This document shows positions 1 through 6,238 of a DNA stretch of 17,389 bases, one piece after another. Each line of letters starts with the position of its first letter. Positions within the stretch are counted from its first letter, which is position 1. A model generated the notes under the pieces. That model did no database searches and had not been told where the DNA came from. It saw only the letters and a program-made list of their open reading frames with translations. This DNA is from DAOVVL01 sp965603095 (lineage in GTDB: Bacteria; Pseudomonadota; Alphaproteobacteria; Rhodospirillales; Magnetovibrionaceae). The translations under genes were made by a program, and so were the position numbers. Location: positions 1 to 17,389 of the forward strand of contig CBFDBQ010000044.1 in NCBI GenBank assembly GCA_965603095.1. Reading direction: 5' to 3'.

Positions 1-439
1 TGGCCGATGCTCGGGTTTCGATAACCATGTTGGGCCAAAATTCAGATTCAGCCCAAATAGCCAAATCAGGTTGCCAATGTTCAAGAAACCGTCTTACGTA
101 TTTTACCCGATCAACCGGCACGTATTGATGAAAGGCGCGTTCACCTAAACGGTTTTCCATTAATTTTGCTGAGGTCACCGTTCCGGTTGTTACCAGAACT
201 GACCAGTCGCTATATTTTTGTAATATTTGTTCTATTACCTTTAGCATTGAAAATGCTTCACCCACGCTGGCGGCATGAATCCAAACCAATTTTTCTTTTG
301 GTCTGGCCATAGATGCAATGCCAAGGCGTTCAGAAAATCGTATTGGGTCTTCTTTGCCTTTTTTTAAACGACGGGAAAGATAGAGCGCAATTAACGGCGC
401 ACCTAGGCCCGTGAACATACGGTAAAATGAAAGCATCAT
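1..439 (-). CDS. kdtA: 3-deoxy-D-manno-octulosonic acid (Kdo) transferase, N-terminal part (cut by window edge)
   Basis: KdtA/WaaA is a membrane-associated glycosyltransferase that transfers Kdo from CMP-Kdo to the lipid A precursor. About 146 codons are present and the frame is still open at base 1, so the CMP-Kdo-binding C-terminal half is missing. The start is the ATG at 439-437; it overlaps the stop of the upstream acyltransferase gene as ATGA, which suggests translational coupling. Family signs are a hydrophobic N-terminal anchor (about residues 3-20), the following RRLKKGKEDPIRFSERLG stretch, the HAASVGE motif (about 55-61) whose Glu is the presumed catalytic base in WaaA, and ESEFWPN near the edge. 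A second in-frame Met directly follows the first, so the start could be one codon later. Family assignment is secure. Whether one or two Kdo residues are added cannot be told. Confidence 0.93.
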   Translation of the reverse strand, partial: MMLSFYRMFTGLGAPLIALYLSRRLKKGKEDPIRFSERLGIASMARPKEKLVWIHAASVGEAFSMLKVIEQILQKYSDWSVLVTTGTVTSAKLMENRLGERAFHQYVPVDRVKYVRRFLEHWQPDLAIWAESEFWPNMVIETRASA

Positions 440-1161
440 GACGACACCTCCGCATCACCATTGTTTATGGGTGCTGGTTCAGGTGTGGTTACACCTGTTT
501 CTTTATCAAGCTTGAATGTAATTTCATTAAGGCTTGTTTCCATTTCCAGCCTTATATTTTCACGTTGTTCAGGTGATGCGTCGCGGGGAACCTCAACTGG
601 GGTTCCAATTTCAAAAACACCACGGGCAAATGGAAGCGGCACCAACATTCTATCCCATGTGTCCAACATTTTTGCCGCGCTCATTGAATTTGATACGGGA
701 ACTAAAACCGCACCCGACATGCGGGCAATATCGATAGCACTGGACTGCATTCTTTGGCGTGGGCCACGGGGCCCATCCGGGGTTATGGATACAGCCCCGC
801 CGCTTTTAAGAACTTTTAATATTCCACGCACGGCGCTAGAGCCACCTTTGCTGGTTGAGCCCCATATGGTTTTTACGCCCAAACGGTTATATGCCCCGGC
901 GGCAATTTTTCCATCACGATGCGGCGTGCTTAGCTGGTGCAGGGGTTTGTCGGTTTTCCATGCAAATGCATTAGCTATTAGGCGTGAATGCCAGAAACAT
1001 AGAATTATTGGCCGGTCTTCATCAATTAATGATTGTATGGTTTCCCATCCACGAAAATCCCAGCGCCCGGTTAAGCGCACAAAGCGCAAATATGACGCGG
1101 CAAGCATGGATACGACGTTTTGCGCCCATGATTGATTTAATATTTTTTTGTAAAGCTTCAC
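436..1161 (-). CDS. DUF374 / lysophospholipid acyltransferase-like protein
   Basis: This 241-residue protein belongs to the DUF374 group of lysophospholipid-acyltransferase-like proteins, usually found beside kdtA in alphaproteobacteria. It probably acts at the inner membrane on a lipid or lipid A intermediate, but its substrate is not established. Visible marks are an N-terminal amphipathic/hydrophobic segment (about 10-30), CFWHSRL (about 55-61), which resembles the acyltransferase His block, a GSTSKGG segment (about 101-107) and SITPDGPRGP (about 125-134). The start is GTG at 1161-1159; a GTGAGG ribosome-binding sequence lies upstream. The stop overlaps the kdtA start by 4 bp, and the ABC transporter stop is 29 bp upstream. 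This spacing indicates one operon with msbA and kdtA. Family confident, biochemical role inferred. Confidence 0.88.
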   Translation of the reverse strand: MKLYKKILNQSWAQNVVSMLAASYLRFVRLTGRWDFRGWETIQSLIDEDRPIILCFWHSRLIANAFAWKTDKPLHQLSTPHRDGKIAAGAYNRLGVKTIWGSTSKGGSSAVRGILKVLKSGGAVSITPDGPRGPRQRMQSSAIDIARMSGAVLVPVSNSMSAAKMLDTWDRMLVPLPFARGVFEIGTPVEVPRDASPEQRENIRLEMETSLNEITFKLDKETGVTTPEPAPINNGDAEVSS

Positions 1162-1190
1162 TTAGTTGTGCCTCACGTCCATCGATGACA

Positions 1191-3017
1191 TTAGTGCTCA
1201 TCACCTTCAAACTGCAAATGATAAAGGCTGGCGTAGGCCCCGCCTTTTTCCAGCAGTTCAGCGTGGCTTCCCTGTTCAATTATCCGCCCGGCATCTAGAA
1301 CATATATTAAATCTGCACCGACAACGGTTGAAAGCCTATGGGCGATTACAAGCGTTGTTCTGTCTTTCATTAATTTATCAAGTGCGTTTTGCACGTTACG
1401 TTCAGATTCTGTATCAAGCGCCGAAGTCGCCTCATCAAGCAATAGTATGGGTGCATTTTTTAGCATGGCGCGCGCTATGGCTAAGCGCTGGCGTTGACCA
1501 CCAGAAAGCTTTACCCCGTGCTCACCCACTTGGGTGTCAAAGCCCTGTGGCAGTTCTTTTATAAAGCTTAGAGCCGATGCGTTACGTGCGGCATCTATTA
1601 TTTCATCTTCTGATGCGCCTTGGCGACCGTAGGCTATGTTGGCGTGAACTGTGTCGTCAAAAAGGGTGACTTCTTGGCTAACCAATGCGATGGAACCGCG
1701 TAATGATTTTATTGTGATGTCGCGTATGTCTTGACCATCGATTAGGATCCGGCCTTCGCCTACTTCGTAAAAACGCGGCACAAGGTTCATTAGTGTTGAT
1801 TTTCCTGCACCCGATGCACCCACCAAGGCAACCGTTTTACCAGCCGGAACCGTAATGTTTATATTGTTAAGTGCGCTTGCCTGCCGCGTATTAATAAGCG
1901 CGCTTGCAGACCCATTTGTTTCGTTTCCGGCATATGCAAATGAAACATCTTCTAATTTTATTTCACCACCATCTGGCAAAACATCTTTTGCCTGCGCGCT
2001 ATCTTTTATTAATGCGTTATTATCTAGCAGTGAAAAAGTGCGTTCAGCCCCGGCAAGGCCTTCTTGAATAGTAGCGTTAAGATTGGCAAGGCGTTTCATT
2101 GGTTCGTAGGCAAGCAGTAATGCAGTAATAAATGAAAAGAACGAGCCCGCATCCATGCCGCCATCAATTACTCGACTGCCGCCATAAACAATAACTAGCG
2201 TAATGGCCACACCACCAAGGGTCTCCATTATTGGGCTGTTCATGGCGCGAGTCTGATTTGATTTTAGAAATGTCTTAAACAGCTTATCTACAATTTCTCC
2301 CACACGACCCTGTTCGTACGGTTCCATTGAATATGCCTTTACAACGCGAATGCCTTGAAATGTTTGTTCCAACAGTGTGGTAAACATTCCGGTTTCTTCT
2401 TGGAATGTTGTCGTGACCCGGCGCATTTTGCGCCCCAATTTTATAATTGGTAAAACCGCAACAGGGAAAACAATGAATGCAAGTGCAGCTAACTGCCAGT
2501 CTTGCAAAAACATAACCGTGACTAACCCAATAAGCGAAAGCAGGTCTTTGCCAAAAACAGTAATCGCATGCGAAACCGTAACTCGCATGGCGTGAATATC
2601 AACGGTAAAACGGCTGACCAGTTTACCAGTTGAATTGTTGTGAAAAAATGTCATGTCCAGCCCGATCATGTGGCTGTAAAGACGTTTTTGTAAATCGGCG
2701 ACAATGCGCAGACCAACAAATGCCATCAATACCGATTGGGCGTAGTTGGCAATACCTTTTATAAAAAACGTTGCCAAAACCGTTCCGCCAATAACCCACA
2801 ACATATTTTCGCGCTTAGCGATAAAAATATCGTTGACCACTGGCTTCATCAGCCATGCGCTTAATGCGGTGGCAAATGCCATAATTGCCATGCAGATAAC
2901 GGCCAACACCAACCACCATTTATACTGGTTAACGTTTTCGCGCCAAAGTCGGCCCATTAGGGCGGATGTGCTAGCGTGCTTGCCAGCCGCGGTTTTATAG
3001 GCGTGTGTTTTTGACAA
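1191..3017 (-). CDS. msbA: MsbA-like lipid A / lipid exporter, fused ABC transmembrane-ATPase
   Basis: This is a 608-residue ABC half-transporter with a six-helix exporter domain (about 32-325) followed by one nucleotide-binding domain (about 350-600), the usual MsbA order. MsbA homodimers flip lipid A-core across the inner membrane using ATP. The ATPase motifs are intact: Walker A GASGAGKST (400-408), signature LSGGQ (504-508), Walker B ILLLDE (524-529) and switch His560. Roughly 18 extra residues (about 363-381, rich in Asn, Ser, Ala) lie between the A-loop Tyr362 and the first strand of the ATPase core. The start is TTG at 3017-3015, supported by AGGGAA about 10 nt upstream; the next Met (residue 21) would remove only a soluble leader. 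Position ahead of DUF374 and kdtA supports a lipid A role, although other lipid substrates are possible. Confidence 0.9.
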   Translation of the reverse strand: MSKTHAYKTAAGKHASTSALMGRLWRENVNQYKWWLVLAVICMAIMAFATALSAWLMKPVVNDIFIAKRENMLWVIGGTVLATFFIKGIANYAQSVLMAFVGLRIVADLQKRLYSHMIGLDMTFFHNNSTGKLVSRFTVDIHAMRVTVSHAITVFGKDLLSLIGLVTVMFLQDWQLAALAFIVFPVAVLPIIKLGRKMRRVTTTFQEETGMFTTLLEQTFQGIRVVKAYSMEPYEQGRVGEIVDKLFKTFLKSNQTRAMNSPIMETLGGVAITLVIVYGGSRVIDGGMDAGSFFSFITALLLAYEPMKRLANLNATIQEGLAGAERTFSLLDNNALIKDSAQAKDVLPDGGEIKLEDVSFAYAGNETNGSASALINTRQASALNNINITVPAGKTVALVGASGAGKSTLMNLVPRFYEVGEGRILIDGQDIRDITIKSLRGSIALVSQEVTLFDDTVHANIAYGRQGASEDEIIDAARNASALSFIKELPQGFDTQVGEHGVKLSGGQRQRLAIARAMLKNAPILLLDEATSALDTESERNVQNALDKLMKDRTTLVIAHRLSTVVGADLIYVLDAGRIIEQGSHAELLEKGGAYASLYHLQFEGDEH

Positions 3018-3046
3018 GTTGGTGTATTCCCTGAAATTGCGACAGT

Positions 3047-3073
3047 ATTATAGGCATTTAGACGTTCGGGCAA
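3047..3073 (-). promoter_or_regulatory. Candidate sigma-70 promoter of the msbA-DUF374-kdtA operon
   Basis: On the minus strand a perfect TATAAT (-10, at 3052-3047) follows TTGCCC (-35, at 3073-3068) with a short 15-nt spacer. Transcription would begin near 3040, leaving a leader of about 23 nt that contains the AGGGAA ribosome-binding site. The -10 is convincing; the spacing is shorter than ideal. Confidence 0.5.
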
Positions 3074-3137
3074 TGTAGCATGGAGATTAAATAAGGGCCA
3101 ATACTCACAAACACCTTGGCAAATACTTATGCGTTTA

Positions 3138-3157
3138 CTGGGGAATTTTAGCCCCAG
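3138..3157 (-). other. Hairpin downstream of tldE
   Basis: CTGGGG and CCCCAG form a perfect 6-bp stem with an 8-nt AT-rich loop, 9 bases past the tldE stop. No run of T follows on the minus strand, so it does not meet the pattern of an intrinsic terminator. It may stabilise the 3' end of the ubiD-tldE transcript. Confidence 0.35.
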
Positions 3158-3165
3158 CCCCAGAC

Positions 3166-4503
3166 TCAGGTGCCGGCTATGGTCATGGCCTCAATTCTGA
3201 TGCTGGGGCTGTCGGTGCCGTAGCGAAAGACAAGGTCATTGGCGGGCTCAAGGCTTAAGAACATGTCTTTCATGTTTCCGGCCACCGTCAATTCGCTAAC
3301 CGGAAATGCAATTTCACCCTTTTCAATCCAAAACCCGGAAGCACCGCGGGAATAATCACCAGTTACCTGATTTACTCCCATACCGATAAGTTCGGTAATA
3401 AATATCCCCGCATCAATTTCAGAAATCATTTGCGCCTGAGTTATATTCCCCGGTTCAAGATAAAGGTTGCTGGAACTTGGGTGTGGTGGGCCTGAAACGC
3501 TTCGCGATGCATGACCGGCGCTTTTAAGACCCAACTGTCGGGCCGAACGCAAATCTAGGAACCATGTGCTAAGACAGCCATCATTAATGATATTCATTTT
3601 TGTTGAGGCGATGCCTTCGTCATCAAATGGAGCCGAGCTAAGACCGCGTTTGCGTAACGGGTCATCCACAATATTTATGCCGTCTCTAAAAATTTTTTCA
3701 CCCATGCTGTCTTTTAGAAAAGAAGTCCCGCGCGCAATTGATTGCCCATTAACCGCACCGGAAAGATGCCCGACAAGTGATTTTGCAACTCGGGCATCAT
3801 AAATAACTGGCAATGTTGCCGATGCTACTTTTTTTGAACCCAATCTTTTAACCGCATTTTCGCCTGCTGTTTTTCCAACATCGGCGGCGTCTCTTAAATC
3901 TTCTAACCATACTGCTCCGCTGTAATCCCAGTCACGCTCCATTTCGGTGCCAGTTCCAGCCAAAAGTGATGCGCTTAAATTAAAACCCGATCTGGAATAT
4001 GTGTGGGCCAGCCCATTGCTTGCCGCCATGGCGACGTTGGTTTTACCAAAACCAACGCTGGCTCCTTCGGAATTGGTAACGCCATTAACTGCAAGACCTG
4101 CTTCTTCGGCGGCACGGGCCATTTCTTCCATTTGTTTGGCAGTTGGTTCAATTGGGTCAAACATATCCAAATCGGGAATTTCCCCGCTGATAAGTTGTTC
4201 AGGGTCAGCCAACCCGGCAAATTCATCTTCGGGTACGGCGCGCGCCATGGCAATTGCACGTTCAACCATTTCATCAAGCGATGCGGGCGATGTATCGGAT
4301 GTTGAAACTATGGCTTGGCGTTTTCCCACCAGCACACGCAGGCCAAGGTCACTGCCTTCGGAACGGTCTAACTGTTCAACCTCGCCCAAGCGGTAGGTCA
4401 AAGAAAGAGATGTTCCTTCAACCTTTACCGCATCGGCCGCATCGGCACCGCTGGATTTTGCTTTTTTAATTAGGTCTTGGAGAAGATTAAGGGTGTCGGT
4501 CAT
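3166..4503 (-). CDS. tldE: TldE/PmbA, non-catalytic partner subunit of the TldD/E metallopeptidase
   Basis: This 445-residue protein matches the PmbA/TldE family in length (the E. coli protein is about 450). TldE pairs with TldD into a cytoplasmic protease that trims unfolded peptides; in E. coli it matures microcin B17 and degrades CcdA. Family signs are the N-terminal region with AVKVEGTSLSLTYRLGEVEQ, the central GTSFLKDSMGEKIF segment (about 261-274) and PSSSNLYLEPG near residue 349. The HExxxH metal motif of TldD is absent, as expected for TldE. The start ATG at 4503-4501 overlaps the ubiD stop as ATGA, so the two genes are probably translated from one message. The catalytic partner tldD lies about 6 kb away at 10588-12021. 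Confidence 0.92.
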   Translation of the reverse strand: MTDTLNLLQDLIKKAKSSGADAADAVKVEGTSLSLTYRLGEVEQLDRSEGSDLGLRVLVGKRQAIVSTSDTSPASLDEMVERAIAMARAVPEDEFAGLADPEQLISGEIPDLDMFDPIEPTAKQMEEMARAAEEAGLAVNGVTNSEGASVGFGKTNVAMAASNGLAHTYSRSGFNLSASLLAGTGTEMERDWDYSGAVWLEDLRDAADVGKTAGENAVKRLGSKKVASATLPVIYDARVAKSLVGHLSGAVNGQSIARGTSFLKDSMGEKIFRDGINIVDDPLRKRGLSSAPFDDEGIASTKMNIINDGCLSTWFLDLRSARQLGLKSAGHASRSVSGPPHPSSSNLYLEPGNITQAQMISEIDAGIFITELIGMGVNQVTGDYSRGASGFWIEKGEIAFPVSELTVAGNMKDMFLSLEPANDLVFRYGTDSPSIRIEAMTIAGT

Positions 4504-6050
4504 TTGTTTTTATTTTTTCCAAATTTGTTTGCCTGAGCCGGCCATATGGGCTTGCCCGAGCCGGGGAGGCCGAGATCGCTCCACATGGCGGAAACTTTTT
4601 CTACCACTTCATCGTCCATACGTATTTTAGTGCCCCATTCACGGGTTATTTCCGAACCCATTTTGGTGGTGGCATCAATGCCCATCTTAGATCCCAGACC
4701 CGAAGCGGGCGAAGCAAAATCGAGATAATCTATGGGCGTTCCCTCGATTAAGGTGGTATCGCGGGCGCCATCCACATTGGTTGATATGGCCCAGATTACA
4801 TCTTTCCAGTTTCTGGCGTCGATGTCTTCGTCGACCACGATTACAAATTTGGTATAGGTAAACTGGCGCAGGTATGACCAGACCCCCATCATTATTCGCT
4901 TGGCATGGCCGGGGTATGATTTTTTCATGCTAACAACCGCAACCCGGTACGAGCATGCTTCGGGCGGCAACCAAAAATCCACTACCTCGGGGAACTGTTG
5001 AATAAACAACGGCACAAACACATCGTTTAGGGCCTCACCCAACACGCTAGGTTCATCCGGTGGCCTGCCGGTAAAGGTGGAAAGGTATATGGGATTTTTT
5101 CGCATGGTAATTGCGCTAACGGTGAACACCGGGAATTCTTCAACCGAATTATAATATCCGGTATGGTCGCCATAGGGGCCTTCGGGGCCAGTTTCGGTTA
5201 ATGAAATGTGGCCTTCTAAAACTATTTCTGCGCTGGCCGGAACTTTTAACGGCACCGTTTTGCAATCAACTAGTTCTACTTTTTCACCTCGCAAAAGCCC
5301 GGCAAATTGATATTCCGATAGGGTATCTGGAACCGGGGTAACCGCCGCCAATATGGTTCCGGGATCGGCCCCAATAACCACCGCCACCGGCATGGGGGTA
5401 TTATTTTTTTCTTTCCAGCGGGCAAAATGTTGGGCTCCGCCGCGATGATGTAGCCAACGCATCAGGGTTGTGTTTTTACCCGTTACCTGCATTCGGTAAA
5501 TACCTAGATTAGGGCTATCGCGCTTGTCAGATTCTGGGTCGGGTCCACCGGTTACCACCAGCCCCCAGGTAATAAGCGGGGCCGGTTCGCCCGGCCAGCA
5601 GGTTTGGATGGGCAGGGTGGAAAGGTCCACATCATCGCCCTCGATTATCACCTCATGAACCGATGCTTTTTTTACCGATTTTGGCTTCATCGACATGACC
5701 GATTTCATCAACGGCAATAATTCCATGGCTTCACGCCAGCCACCGGGTGGTTCGGGTTGGCGCAAGAAAGCCAGCATTTCACCAACTTCGCGTAATTCAT
5801 CCGGTTTGCGGTTCATGCCACAGGCCACACGTTCAACGGTTCCAAACAGGTTAACCAGAACCGGAACATTTGTCGGCGTACCATCAGGATTAATGGGATT
5901 TTCAAACAAAACCGCAGGGCCATTTTCGGCCAGCAGGCGGGTTTGGATTTCGGTCATCTCAAGGTGTGGCGATACCGGGGTAGCCACGCGGACCAAATCC
6001 CCGCTTTGCTCTAGTTTTTCAATAAAATCTCTTAATGATGAATAAGCCAT
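4500..6050 (-). CDS. ubiD: UbiD family prenylated-FMN decarboxylase (3-polyprenyl-4-hydroxybenzoate decarboxylase)
   Basis: UbiD removes the carboxylate from 3-polyprenyl-4-hydroxybenzoate in ubiquinone synthesis, using prenylated FMN supplied by UbiX. The 516-residue protein has family landmarks: N-terminal SLRDFIEKLEQSGDLVRV, NLGIYR (181-186), RWLHHRGGAQH (198-208), EGPYGDHTGYY (290-300) carrying conserved acidic active-site/metal residues, and DEPSVLGEALN (332-342). The start ATG at 6050-6048 agrees with the usual N-terminus of the family. No Shine-Dalgarno sequence precedes it. Its stop overlaps the tldE start by 4 bp. No ubiX is seen in the window. ubiA, the preceding pathway step, lies nearby at 8104-9066, which makes the ubiquinone role more likely than another UbiD-family decarboxylation. 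Confidence 0.93.
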   Translation of the reverse strand: MAYSSLRDFIEKLEQSGDLVRVATPVSPHLEMTEIQTRLLAENGPAVLFENPINPDGTPTNVPVLVNLFGTVERVACGMNRKPDELREVGEMLAFLRQPEPPGGWREAMELLPLMKSVMSMKPKSVKKASVHEVIIEGDDVDLSTLPIQTCWPGEPAPLITWGLVVTGGPDPESDKRDSPNLGIYRMQVTGKNTTLMRWLHHRGGAQHFARWKEKNNTPMPVAVVIGADPGTILAAVTPVPDTLSEYQFAGLLRGEKVELVDCKTVPLKVPASAEIVLEGHISLTETGPEGPYGDHTGYYNSVEEFPVFTVSAITMRKNPIYLSTFTGRPPDEPSVLGEALNDVFVPLFIQQFPEVVDFWLPPEACSYRVAVVSMKKSYPGHAKRIMMGVWSYLRQFTYTKFVIVVDEDIDARNWKDVIWAISTNVDGARDTTLIEGTPIDYLDFASPASGLGSKMGIDATTKMGSEITREWGTKIRMDDEVVEKVSAMWSDLGLPGSGKPIWPAQANKFGKNKNK

Positions 6051-6060
6051 GGCATCAATG

Positions 6061-6090
6061 TTTATACGAAATATGCGCTAATCAACACAA
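6061..6090 (-). promoter_or_regulatory. Candidate ubiD-tldE promoter giving a near-leaderless message
   Basis: On the minus strand TTGTGT (6090-6085) and TATAAA (6066-6061) are separated by 18 nt. Transcription would start near 6054, only a few bases before the ubiD ATG. This fits the lack of a ribosome-binding sequence before that start. It is based on consensus matches alone. Confidence 0.3.
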
Positions 6091-6114
6091 AACATTGCAA
6101 AAAATCAAAATAAT

Positions 6115-6129
6115 TAGACATATGGTCTA
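6115..6129. promoter_or_regulatory. Inverted repeat, possible operator between divergent promoters
   Basis: TAGAC and GTCTA form a perfect inverted repeat of 5-bp arms around ATATG. It lies between the two divergent promoter candidates and directly abuts the possible -35 of the HD-GYP gene. It could be a regulator site, but an arm of 5 bp can occur by chance in AT-rich DNA. Confidence 0.25.
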
Positions 6130-6130
6130 T

Positions 6131-6161
6131 TTGTGGGCGTTGTGTAGGGGGGTAATATAAT
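6131..6161 (+). promoter_or_regulatory. Candidate promoter of the HD-GYP gene
   Basis: A perfect TATAAT lies at 6156-6161. The best -35 is TTGTGG at 6131-6136, with a long 19-nt spacer. Transcription would begin near 6168 and give a structured leader of about 70 nt. The -10 is good; the -35 is weak. Confidence 0.4.
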
Positions 6162-6190
6162 GCTTTAATTGTAGGTAGATAGGGCTGGCA

Positions 6191-6224
6191 TTTGGGGCAC
6201 AGCCCAAAGTGCACCTCGGGGTGC
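6191..6224 (+). promoter_or_regulatory. Two adjacent hairpins in the leader of the HD-GYP gene
   Basis: Hairpin 1 is TTTGGG (6191-6196) with CCCAAA (6203-6208) around a 6-nt loop GCACAG. Hairpin 2 is GCACC (6211-6215) with GGTGC (6220-6224) around the tetraloop TCGG. Only two bases separate them, and a ribosome-binding-like GGGAA (6225-6229) follows immediately, 9 nt before the ATG at 6239. The arrangement suggests translational control. It does not match a riboswitch class I know. Confidence 0.4.
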
Positions 6225-6238
6225 GGGAATTATACAAT

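Noticed and set aside
461..1135. Open frame of 224 codons on the plus strand opposite the DUF374 gene
   Set aside because: It lies wholly antisense to a gene with clear family motifs, its translation has no recognisable domain, and no ribosome-binding or promoter signal stands out.
3138..3157. Intrinsic terminator after tldE
   Set aside because: The stem is perfect but no T-run follows on the minus strand, so it is listed only as a hairpin.
6185..6238. Cyclic-di-GMP (GEMM) riboswitch before the HD-GYP gene
   Set aside because: A short GCACAG sequence is reminiscent, but the region is too short and lacks the second arm and receptor sequences of that class.
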